From: Paramacrobiotus metropolitanus
Taxonomy: Eukaryota; Tardigrada; Eutardigrada; Parachela; Macrobiotidae
Assembly: GCF_019649055.1 (NCBI RefSeq)
Contig: NW_026570386.1
Location: 62,001-126,000, forward strand
Direction: 5' to 3'
DNA length: 64,000 nucleotides
The stretch's first letter is position 1. Every line of letters starts with the position of its first letter. The position numbers and the translations under genes were made by a program. The notes below the pieces were generated by a model that ran no database searches, was not told where the DNA came from, and saw only the letters and a program-made list of their open reading frames with translations. Shown here one piece after another: positions 28,301 to 40,800 of this stretch.

Positions 28301-31300
28301 CAAAATGGAACGGAACCGCGCCGGTCGTCGTGCTGGTGGCATCGGGATCACATTCGGGAAATGTCAGCAGCAAACGGATCACATCGTCCTGCCCCGCTTT
28401 ACAAGCCAGATGTAGTGCGGTCAAACCGGGTTCAGCAGCTGTCTCTTTGACAAAAGCATTGTTCACCGTCGGCTGTTCGGATTTTGTATCCACAGGGACA
28501 TGTTCCAGTACTTCCCGGAGAAAATTCATTTGACCATAATATGCCGCTATGTGTACTGCGTTCAAGCCGATCTATAAAATTAATAAAATTATTTCCTTCT
28601 GTACTCGTGTTTATGTGTTCTCCAGGTAATCGGCCTTTTAAAGTTTGACCCACTTATAAACACAAACCAAACCCTAAAAAATGTACTCATGATTTTTCGT
28701 GTTTACAGTTAGTACCTTCATGCTGCACGTCCTCAGGGTTAAGTAATTCTGCAATACCCGAAATCCACTGATGTTACCAACCTTGGCGGTTAAATGTAGA
28801 GGATTGAAACCTTCCTGCATAGAACATTCATGTCGGATGTAATAAATTATTTACATATCTGTGAGTAGTAAACAATAACTGAAAGCTAGCTTTTATCAAA
28901 GCACGGAGGAAATAAATTTTATCACATATTGTCATGAATTTCTTACTCCGACCGGTACCTTGTTTTCTTGTGTGGCGTCTGCACCATTTTCCAGGAGAAC
29001 ACGAAGAACCTCCGCGTGACCATTAATAGCTGCTAAATGCAGAGCGGTTGAATCCGTTCCCTGGAAAGTGGAAACAAAGGCGGCATATGTTTTTTCATTT
29101 TTCAGTTTGTAAAAGGTAACTAGAACCTGAATTTTGGAGGATACGACCAGGTGACGATCAACATCCAGCAGCCTTGTTATTACTCGGATACTGCCCTGCT
29201 GTGCGGCAATATGGGCTATATTGAGTCCATTCTAAAATTGACAAAAATTGTCTATTCGGAGAACGGACTACAGTGTGCGTTAATGCAGAAAAAATAACGT
29301 AGAAAGACGCAGATTCTAAAGGGCCTAAGCTATACCCAGTCGGTGGGAGTCAAAAGTTTCAGTCCCGCAGGAAGACCCATGAAAAGGTCGAACACACCGT
29401 CTTGATCGGCATGAGCAGCAAGGTGTAGTGGTGTTTGACCATACTGAAAAATGAGGATATAGTTCTATCAATAATCAACGGACACCTGCAGTATATAATA
29501 CTGATTACTTCATCTTTAGCCGCTGGATCCGAACCCATTTGTAACAACTGTTGGCATACGTCGATGCTCCCAAATTCAGCCGCATAATGCAGTGGTGTTT
29601 TCTTGTGCTATGGAGAGAAAGGGAAGCTGCCAATCTTTTGCACTAGCATAAAATGAAGGCAGAAGTTCATGGTGATGTACAGTAGTGTAATTTTGCAGGA
29701 GCGTATTTTGGTCGTTAGTCGACTGCAGCGAAATGTATTTTCGGCAGTTACTTGTATTATGGGAAAAAATTTAACTTGATGGATACCAAGAAATTTTGCT
29801 GTTGATAAATTAATTATTTGCCCACTTACAATGGACATGGTGTCCTGGACTGCAGCATGATCTAGGAGCAGATCTACAATATCTTTGGATCCTCGTCGGG
29901 CTGCCAGATGCATAGCCGTTAAGCCGGATTTTGTTTTGGCGTTAACGAAAGCTCGGTATCGCAACAGAAGATAGACGATATCCCGGTACCCGTGAGCCGC
30001 AGCCAGGTGCAATGCTGCTCTTCCTTCCTAAACAAAAACCATGTCAACAGTGCGCATGCCTGATTGGCAGAAAATTATTCGCTTGTACAGTAAAATCTTT
30101 GTAACTTAAATTAAAATTTTACCTCGTCAAAGACGTCAGTTCTTGCCTTCCTTTCCAGAAGTAATTCTACAATCGCTACATTTGCCAACTTCGGACGCTA
30201 ACATCAGCGGCGACAGTCCTTTCTGTATATATGTGATCAGAATTTTATTTTTGAAACTTTTCTATCGTGCATTTCATTTAATTCTTTTCTTCATTCCCGC
30301 AGCGATGCCACAAAAAATGGAATTTAAATTGAATAGTTTTACAACCTTTGTGCGCATGTGCAGCGCGGTATGTATCGCATGATAGGGAAGATTGTTCAGC
30401 AAAGCCACGAGGACACCGTAATTTCCAAATTCAGCCAGGTAATGAAACGGAGTTTTCCAGTCCTGGGAAAATACATTTTCGGGAAATATTGTTTTACCGC
30501 GGCTACCGCGGCTACCGCCGCCAATTTGCCAGGTTAGTATAGCGAAAAGGTGAAGGTTATAGCTATCATATAAGAAAATCAATAAGTGACCTCAGTAGTT
30601 CGAGCATTAACAATGGCGCCACGATCCAACAGGAAGACAGCTAGACCAGCCACATCTTCCGTTCTGATACTGCGTTGTTTTTGATCTGCATCACAACGGC
30701 AAAGACCGTGTAGCGGTGTTTCTCCAATCTACAAGGCGCACAATGGCTATCATGGCAAATGGTATTACGAACTTAACTTTACTTTGTTTCTCATATGAAG
30801 CACCGCCGAACGGATACCGGTAACGTTGTTGTTTTCGACGGCATTCCCATACTTCAGTATCACACGGGCAACCTGAACATTTCCATACAAGCAAGCAGTG
30901 TGGAGCGCCGTATTGCCCTCCTGGTCGACGGTATGAAGCAAAGCGTTTTCTTCCAGAAGTAGTTCGGCAACTGCCGCATTCCCCGACGCAGCCGATATGT
31001 GCAGCGCGGTTTGTCCCAGTGAATTTTGCAGGTTTAAATTTGCGCCCGATAATACAAGGTTGCGTGCCGGTAAAAATTCCTTTGGTAACTTAGCGGCCAA
31101 ATGTAAGGGAGCCTCACAAAGAGGTCCTCCTGTCCGGCAATATAGTTTAACAGTACAATTATGTATGTTATTTTGTTCTTCGTTATCCTTTGCCGCCTGT
31201 GTACTGATTTTGCTGTAGCAATCGGTTCGTCAGTAAATTTAAGGAAAACCTATTTACTGAAAATTTTTGCTAAATATGGTGTTTTATTTTGCAGTAACGT

Positions 31301-33964
31301 ATTGCAGCTGAGATAATTACAGAAAAACATTGTTTATACCGTTCGCGTCAACACTGGCTCCGTGTCCTAAAAGGATGTCTATAGCGTCGTGCTTGCCTTC
31401 CATGGCCGCCAACTGTAGAGCGGTGTACCCGTCTTTGGTTGGGATATCAATAAAGGACACAAATTTGATTATTGCCAAAATTGTTGTTTCGTCTCCTAAA
31501 TCGGGTTACGGCACAAGGATAAATCAATACACTGGGACATTTGGAAATTTTAGCACTGCGAGGATAATTATACATGGCTACTAGTTATATATATATTAAA
31601 GTACTAATCGCTACAGCCGGCGCAGCACTAGGACGGCACTTTTATGCAGATCGCAGTGTTGAAATATACAATTCCCATCATTTCTAACCGGTGAGAACAG
31701 CCACGTGTAATGGCAGACGTCCTGCTTTGTCCGGAATGTTGAAGGACAATCCGTTTGACTTCAAGACTTTCAAAACTTCCACATAGCCTTTCGCCGCAGC
31801 GAGATGCGCCATTGTCTGGCCACTCTGCAACCAGAGAAGATAATTCTATCCAAATCAGGAAGATAAAATCCGCCAATAAAGGTCAACTTTCGGCATTTCG
31901 AACGTACATTATACAATTAAAGATAAACGTACCTCGGTTCTTTCGTTAAGGCTTACTTCCAAAAACATTGCCAGATACTGCTGTAAAAATTCTGCTTGTC
32001 CATTTAAAACTGCGGCTTGTAACGGTGAACATCCATTCTGAGCAAAACAAACTAATTTGTGAGATAAACAATCGCAATTTAAAACCGGCGTCAAAAAACG
32101 CAAACCTTAAAATCCTATATCAATGTTATTTTCTTGAGTATCTTAATTAAGTTGATTATTCTTGTGAGAGATTATGCGGAACAGCGGAAATTATTTGAGC
32201 TCGGCAATGGTAAAGCAGAAATATCAGCAAAAGCCTGCATGCATAATGCAAATAAGCATGTGCGTAATAATTATATGAAAAAACAAACAATACTCGTACA
32301 ATAGAAGCACTCTACTCTAGGTATCGTACAGCACCTGCCTCATCCTTAATGTCTGTTGTAACGTGAAATCTCCTGAACGATTCCAGAAGGCTGCTGTTTC
32401 CGGTGGATGCCGCAAGATGTAACAATGTTTCGCCTTTGTTCTATGCAGCCAAAAATTAATGATTCTAAGCTTGCAGATAAACGTTACAGAATAACTACAT
32501 GGTCGTAGATGTTGCCGATAAAGTGTTACAACAGTGCTCACATTCTGCAGATTTAAAGGAGTTCCCGATTCAATTAGCACCTTGACCATTCCGGTTTCTT
32601 GATTCCGGACAAAGAGATGTGCTAAAGTATCGCCGTCTAATTGCTAAAAAACGTATTTACCGAAAAATGTAAGACATAGCGGCAGAAATTTCGCTTGTGT
32701 AGTCATTACCATGTTCTGGTAGGATAGTTGCTCGTCGGCCTTTTCCGAAAGGAGCAGTCTTAACAAACTCGTGTTCTTCTTCCCTGCCGCTAACCAGAAA
32801 GGAATGTATCCTTCCTGAGCAAAGTTATGTAATGGTTCAATTAGCTACAATTGGCGGCTGAGAATATAGAAAGATACGATCATAAGAATTCATAATACCT
32901 TGTCACATATAAGGCGAGCGTTCTCGCCGGAAACTGGAAACAGGAGATTGATCAATGCGGTAGCCGCATCCGAGCCGCGCATGCATGCTATGTGTAGCGC
33001 CAAACGACCATCCTATGCACGGCCGTAAAATCACTTTAATAGCGGTAAAATTCGTACAAAACTGAGATGTCTACAGTATAATATGTTCGCTTTGCTTCCG
33101 AAACAGTTCATGTGCCGTTGTTGCATGTCATGTTTGCAATATAATCAGATTACAAACAGCATGTACAATTTAAAAAATGCTACAAAGAAAATTACCTTGT
33201 CTACAATTGTTCCATCTGCTCCGTGCGATATTAGAAATGTCATCATGTCTGTGGACTGAGAATCCATGCCACATTCTGCGCATGCGTGCAATACAGATTT
33301 TCCGTGCTGCAGTTCATACAAATTTCTTAAATTAATTAATCTCGCTAATGTTGAACTCCCAAGCAGCAGGTTTACGCAGGACTTATTGCTTGAGGGTTAA
33401 ATGTAGAGGCCGATATTATGGAGAAGGTGTGATTTCGCTAAGCACAAATCTTACCTGGTCGACGGCATTTACATCTACACCGATTTCCAGAAGAGTTGCT
33501 ACTAAATCAAGTTGTCCGTGCAGAGCACAAATATTTAGCAAAGGTGACTGTTTATCCTACAGAATAAAAATGTCTACAGAAAATTACTTAAAAGTTTGCA
33601 AGGTTATTCTTACCCCGAGGACAACATTTGCTGCATACTCCTTTGCGCGTTCCGCTTTTGCCGGGTTTAACTGCCAGATCTGGATAATTTCCAGATATTT
33701 TCGTAGCAGATGCCACTGCTTAGAAATAGCCGCTTCTCGTAAACGTTCTGAGATACCAGATGGTAGATCCAGCAGGTTGTCGGCAGAGATTGCAGTTAGT
33801 AACGATCCATGACCATCCTGATTGCTGCTATTGTTTGCATCCAATCTGATGGCGGTAAGTTCCGCCACGTCGGTATTATGCACTTGTTTTATTCGAACAT
33901 CCCGCACGGAATTGTCCTTTTCGGATGGCGAAAGACTGATATTTGGAGCCTCCAGGGAATCCAT
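25348..33964 (-). CDS. TRPN (NOMPC-type) channel, array copy 1, divergent and frame-broken
   Basis: Starts at ATG 33964 (MDSLEAPNISL) and stops at 25348. Ankyrin exons, mostly one repeat each and phase 0, run from about 33.56 to 27.84 kb. The TRPN linker follows at about 27.85-27.42 kb (RPLEEFIIHAQSPVEVALK), S1-S4 at about 27.42-26.9, and S5 plus pore at 26.66-26.29. The S6 micro-exon is 26229-26240 and the TRP-box exon is about 26.19-25.97 (FTNTYKRVQSRSDMEWKHG). Two tail exons end near DCVDWKSVV. Three frame breaks are visible against the paralogues: an extra A in an ankyrin exon (about 30181), an extra CA in the linker (27539-27546), and one T missing after S2 (27220-27222). The pore helix lacks the usual FG (KLYFSLYDRI). 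Either a decaying copy or uncorrected sequence indels. Confidence 0.75.
26229..26240 (-). other. 12-nt micro-exon in S6, TRPN copy 1
   Basis: TGGCCGTCATCG between an AG acceptor (26241-26242) and a GT donor (26227-26228). With one base from the preceding exon and two from the following exon it restores the S6 reading M-AVI-V before ILKILVATFTNTY. Confidence 0.75.
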
Positions 33965-34832
33965 GGTTTTTCTTTCGATAATGTTCCCCAACACAAACAA
34001 TGCAGTAAATACTTAGCGGTTAGCTGCAATAAATTATGTCGTTTATGGCGTCAGTCATATAATTATACGAGTTCTTCTATACGACTTACGTACGTGTTAT
34101 GCCATTGAAACTATGAGTATTATTTGTCACCAGTTGTCGGTATCACTGCGTTTTGCAGGAAATATTCAGATTATTTGACCTAAACTGACAGCTCTTTTTA
34201 TACAAAAAATCATGGCGCTTAGCTATATTAAACCGTCTTACGCACGATTTGCAATGTGAACCAAATTTTATAAGAAGAAATGTCAAGGAAACTTGACTCT
34301 TTTATTTATTCGCGCACGTCGATTGTCTACTCTAGGCCATCGATTTTTTGGTTGCAATCCATCAAGATGCTCCTTATTGTTAGTATTTTAGCCGTTCAGT
34401 ATTGCCTAAATTTAAAGGGGCACAACAAAACCGTAGTGTGTACTCTGAACGAACTGGGATTTTACCGTCTTCAACCGAAGGAGAGAGCAATGCACTGCAT
34501 ATTCTTCAAATTCCTTCTTTCCTCTTTATACTGTTTTTACTCACAATAATGTGTACCTCGTACTCAATAAATACCTGCACACGTATGTGGGAATCAGTGG
34601 GATGGAGCCGGTGTTTTGATTCGAACTTCGTTTCTCTCTCCATCAATTTGACAACATACCGAACGCAACAGTCATACTAAAACAGGGTTTTAGGTATCTG
34701 TCCAGTTGGTGGTTAAATTAGAAATTTTGTCATATCACACACATACTGCAATCCACAAAGAGACCAGGGAAGGGCGAGAATATAGGTATACTGTACAGCT
34801 TTTCTAATTAAGAGTGTTAATTAAATAATCAG
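33965..34832. other. Spacer between TRPN copies 1 and 2
   Basis: About 870 bases that must hold the promoter of copy 1 and the 3' end of copy 2. Two overlapping + strand ORFs near 34280-34680 look random. No other feature was seen. Confidence 0.4.
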
Positions 34833-37800
34833 CTATTCTTCGTCAACGTGCTGGAATTCATCCACATCCGATAATCCAAAGTCTTCTCCTTTCTTCTCAT
34901 ACGCGTCCATGGTTTCTGACCATGGTACTACGTCGGTTAGCTTTTGTCGCACAAAGGGATCTGCACGCGGCTTTGCAATTTCAGACAAACCTGTGAAATA
35001 TGTAATAACCATTTAAGCATATTTATATTTGGTACAAACGAATTATGTACGCAGAAAACATAATTATTACAGCGTCTGGGCACATCAGTTCTAATTATTA
35101 CAGTGGTAAGAACTAAGAGATTGTGTTGCGACTATAATAAAAAAAAGTAAGCTGTCTTTTGTAATGAAACTTACGGCCGAACCCTTTTTGGAGGTATGAT
35201 AATCCCAACGCAAGGATATTAATGGGTGGTGGACTAAGTGGGCTGTGTTCCATGCTTAATATAATTTTAGCCCTCATATATTTCCATTCAAGATCGGACC
35301 GTGAGTTAATTCGCTCATAAGTGTTGGTCAGCATTGCTGTCAGGACATGTGTTAAAACTGGACATAAAAAAGGAAAAATTGATTGGTTAGAATAAATACT
35401 TTAACTGACACAGTGGCTGGTCGGCCCACTTCAACGTTCCGTTATCAAACACCTTACCAATAATCACCGCTGAAAAGACAAAGATGTTAAAGTTAAATCC
35501 GTTTGACTTGTTGCCCACAAAATTAGCTTTACCGGTTAAATATGCTCCGTTGACGACCCATGTTAGATAGTCAGCGAACGCTGGACTTCTGGTCGGTTTT
35601 GGGTACCACTTTTCCGGCTCAGCGTGGTCAAAACGGTTAATCAAGAGAAAGAAGTTTAGGCCCATGAAGTACAGGGATCCCAGGGGATCCAGCACCATAT
35701 CCGGCATCAGTAGGTTGTTGATGTTTTCACCCGGAACCAGCTTGCTTTCTTCATGACTGGCTTCTGCTTCCCGTTTTTCTATATGGTGAAATGATACTCC
35801 CGGTTCTTCTGACAAAGACTCGGCGTGACCTTCTCCGGATCCGTGTTCACCAGCCGGTGCCGGAATTACCGATTCATACAATGCGGAAAAGCTGAAGGTG
35901 AAGCCGACAATGAACAAGGATAATAAAACTAAAAATCGTGCTGCATCCATCATCAAATCTCCCAACATAACACCGAATGGGCCGAAAAGTTGATGGAATG
36001 ATAAATATCTGTAAATATACGTGCACCATGGTGTAATGATGGATGGAATTGGACGCATCAATTTACTGTATGGCCATAAATTCATGCGTTACTGACACTA
36101 GACCGTCATTTTACATGTGTTACATGGTATACATAGTTCATAAATTAAAAACCCCCGATGAGCATTTTGCGTTGACTCTTAAATAATTATTAAGCTAGAA
36201 TGTTTGGGAATTTAGTTTTGCACGCTACCATCTCGTTATATCGGAGTTTTTGTTAAACTATGCCAACGGAAAATTAAAGCGCACCCTGGCGCCAGGTGTT
36301 AATTTTGTGCTTATGATTAGTATACTTACGATAACAGGCGGATGTCGGCGAAGAAGCAAGCAGTGGCTAGTAATTGTGACCTTACATATAGCAGGGTCAC
36401 ATGTCGTCCATCAACTACAAATATCGCTGCGACATGGATAATGATGGCCAGCAACGAGAAAACCAGGATGAGGACTTTACTGGTTTCCAAACCTCGCCCA
36501 CTATGATGCGTTACAATATCCGCTACAAAATTTCCAAACAGCCACAACAACAGCAGCCACTCTTCCGGCAGTGGCATCAGGTCATTTCTTTCATACAGCG
36601 GCTGAAAGGGTGTCATAAAGACCAGTACGAAGAGTATGATAAAGTAAAGGTCACTGGTAATATGTAAGACCAGCTTTAGAAAAGGAGTTTTGCTAAATGG
36701 AAACTTGCAGGGAATGGAGAAAATTAGCCAGAGGGGCGGAAAACAGAGAAACATTAAAAATATCAATACAATCTGCCATTTCTGCAGCGGCGTTCCGCCG
36801 TACCATAAACGACCCAAATGGGCCTGAACGGCCGGAAGCGCCACCACTTTCTTATGGCCAAAATTCACTATAAGCTCCAGCAATGTCGCACTGTGACGAT
36901 CAACAGCACTTAACAGATCACTGTTATCGAATCGCAAGCAAGCAAAGGAAAGAAATTTCCCGGCGGTTTGTTCACAGAAATCGGACGCTTGGTAAAGGTC
37001 AACAGCATTCAGTTTGTCCCGCACAGATTGGTCTCGGAAAAAGTTGGCTAATTTGAGAGCGAATTCTACGGGACAAAGGGAATATCTCATAAAATCATAC
37101 AGTGGCTTTCCACCGGGCTGTGGTTTGGCACATAGCATGAGATCCGTCAAAAATACATTATCGTCCAAAAGATGATAGCTGTCGTATTTCTGTTTCAGTA
37201 GTTGATAAACAATATCCAGCCTTTCCTTAGGATCGTAGTTGACACTGCCATGAACTTGAGAATGCACCGCATAACACAAGGGAATTTTCTTATCTTTGGA
37301 GAATGCTGACACGTTTGCACCTTGAGCACATAGCAGGTTGACTATATTGCCCTTTCCGGCAACCGCAGCACAATGCAGAGCCGTCCATCCATCCTGCAGA
37401 ACGTACTCGTATGCAAGAGTATCGTACTTTACAATACTCTTGGATGGATCATGATTAACTACATAATTATGGTCTGATAATACTTAAACTTGATCTTGCA
37501 AATCAAATCAGAAAAGTATAAAAATCTTTATTGTAAATCAAAAAAATTCCAATAGATTTTCCACTAACAAATGTGTAAGGGCTAGTTAAGATTTTCCACT
37601 AACAGATTTTCCACTAACATGGCTACGGCTAAGATTTTCCACTAACAAATGTGTAAGGGCTAGTTGAAAAACATAATAATGAAAACTTTTGGAAAAATTA
37701 TTCAAATCGTTGTGAAAGCACAGAACAATTCAGTTTTTCTTTACTTCAGGGCTCTAAAACACTGCATATACATTCAGTTTTGATCCAATGGCAAACGGTT

Positions 37801-40800
37801 CACCTTAATAAAACTGAAACTAATCACTGAAGCAGTAGCCGTTTTGCTTACATCATTACTAACGTCCAGATGTGCGCCTTGTGATATCAGTAAGGTCGCC
37901 ATCTCCAGTCGTCCGTTCAAGCTGGCCAGCATCAGTGGCGTTTGACCTTTTTTGTCCTTAACATCCAAATCGATCCCCGATCGGGTAAGCAAAAGAACCA
38001 CAACGTTTACGTGCCCATTAATGGCTGCCATATGTAAAGGACAATATCCAGACCCTTCAGCTACCGCATCAATTTCCGCGCCGGGATAGTTTAACAGCAT
38101 TCGTACCACCTCGTCTTGTCCGGCTCGGCATGCCAGATGCAGAGCGGTCAAGCCGGCTTCGGCTCCGGTTTCGGTGCCAATGGTTGTCTTGGAAGCGGGG
38201 ACGGATGAACGAGTTCCCGCTGGTACAACCGGAAGGAGTTCGCTCATGATGTTCGTTTGACCCCAGTATGCCGCTAGATGTAGAGCATTATATCCATTCT
38301 AAAAAACGAAGATCGTTGTATAATCGTATCGATTAATCATTTGCGGGAACTGGTGTACTTTAGCCGTACTTGAGCTCAATTTTCTATAGAATAATATATA
38401 TGGTCTTTGACCCAAATTTAAACTTGTAAAACGAACATGTCGTACGGACCTTGATACTGGTGGCCTGTGGTGAGAATGCTTGGTAAAGTATCGCCATTGC
38501 ATCCAGATGTCCGTTTTTGGCCGCTAAACTGAATGCATTCAATCCATCCTACCGAAACGCACAACAGAAATTCACATTACGTTTTAAAATTTATGCATTA
38601 CGTATTGATGCGTGACTTATTAATACTTATAAAACGAAAAGAGTAAAGCACATATAGTTTACTCGTGCTTTTATAAATTTTCGCTATGTTATTTTGCTAG
38701 TGTATCAATTTAATTTAAGTTTCAAATTTGCTGTAAAAAACTAGAAAAATTTCAGGCATTTTCAAATCTTTTGATAAATATTATATTTATAGTCGTATCA
38801 TGAGCACAAACGTTCTTTCTCAGCCAATGCAGCCCGACAATGCGTATCTGCACCGGATTTTTATTCCTACCGTATTTTCGCTTGTATCGGTGATGCCGTG
38901 GTCCATTAGCAGTTGCAGAAGTTCTGTGTGACCACCGGTAGCAGATAGCTGAAAAACGGTATTTCCATCCGCATCCAGAGAATTTATTACGGCATTCTTA
39001 TCAAATGACAGCAGTTCTTCGATCACGGCTGTGCATCCATTTTTTGCAGCAATTATCGCAGCAGTTTGACCTCTCTAAAAATTCTCACGTATAATGCGCA
39101 CAAATCTCAAAGGAGTCTAAAAAAGGAAACTGACTGCATCTCGCAACGATAAAGGATCTCGGTCGGCCAGTTTGCTTAAAAACAGTTTGATGATTCCCGG
39201 CTTATTATACTCCGCCGCCAAATGCAAGGATGTGCTACCTCTCTTTGCGCAAACAACCAATTAAATTATTATGCATTACAAAAAGAGAAATAAAGCGAAC
39301 TTACATTATCCATCGCCAAAGGGTCCGCATTGAGGGAGAGCAGACATTCGCAGACATTCACAGTTCCATACTGAACAGCGAAGTGTAGCGGATGTTTCAT
39401 GTCCTGTACAATTATTTCGTGGGAAAATTAGACGCACTTTACAGTATCCATAATTCTATGCTAAACTAAAATAATTATTCGTATCATTCCGGAACGCGCC
39501 TTAACGCACTCTGCTAAGACAGTCTTATAACGCGCCTTAACAAATAGTACGTGTTTGAAAACGGGAATGATTAGTATCGTATGGAATTAACAATTTTAAT
39601 GAATAGTGCACCTATGACTTACATTGGTGTTTGCGTCAACGGAAGCCGCATACTTTTCGACCAAAAGCCGGACGATATCTTCGTAACCTTTCATCGATGC
39701 CAGATGTAAAGGTGTAGCTCCAGTTCTAGTGCGGGCATTTATGAATGCCTTTTTTCTTGCTAATACATCAACCACCTCCAAGTGGCCGTTTTCAACAGCA
39801 ATGTGCAAAGCAGTCCTTCCCGTCTACGACCGGTTCAGTCTTATATTGTTAAAAATTGGCTATCCCATTTAAGGTGACAATTTGTTAACCTCGTCAAAAA
39901 TGTCTGTCCTTGCATGATTTCGTAATAGGGTTTTGACAATGGCCGCGTCTCCACGCTCGGATGCAGTCAGGAGCGGCGACCACCCATTCTTTGTTTGTCG
40001 GTTAATAGCCGCCTGAACAGCATCGGGATCAAGATTGGCTAGGAGAACCGCCAGCATCTGGGAATTCCCATTTCTAGCACAGTAATGCAGCGGGGTCTCG
40101 AACGTCTATTCAATATTCGAACGTCTATACGGCGCTATAGTGTATCTGTATGTATCTGTTTTTATGATACCGTTTTTGAGCACATACCAGCCTGGTCTGA
40201 TTTGTAACGTTTGCATGGTGGTCTAAAATTAAATGCAGCAACTTAATGTGTTCTTCCGGAAAATGGGTCATTTCAGGGTTTGTTTCTGCAACGAAGTGCA
40301 TTACGGTTTCCCCTTCCTGCAAATTGTTACATAATAAAGCTCAACAAGTTACGAAGTAGGGACTTTGCCCCTGTGCGCCCTTGTGAACGTTTTATAAAAA
40401 TAATAAAAAAATTAACAAAACAAATATTATATACCCAGTATGATAGTATAAGTAACGTCACAAAGCAGATGCTTCTCTACTAATACTTGTATTTATGCAT
40501 TATACAGTACGAGTACTATATCGTAATACTACAGTGGACACCGCAAATGTGGTTACACCGATAGCTGTATGCATGCATAGCGCTATCGGTTATCGGTGTA
40601 ATACCACATTTATGGTGTCCCATTGTACCTTGTATTCTGCTCTACCTTGTTTGCCGCGGCAACAACAGCGTTGGCCTCATACTTTCCAAAATGTTCAGTT
40701 AGGTGCTCGATCAATATTTTTGCCACTTCATAATGACACGATCGGCATGCCAGGAGGAATGGTGTTTCTCCATTAAAGTTTTTTGCCACAGAATCGGCCT

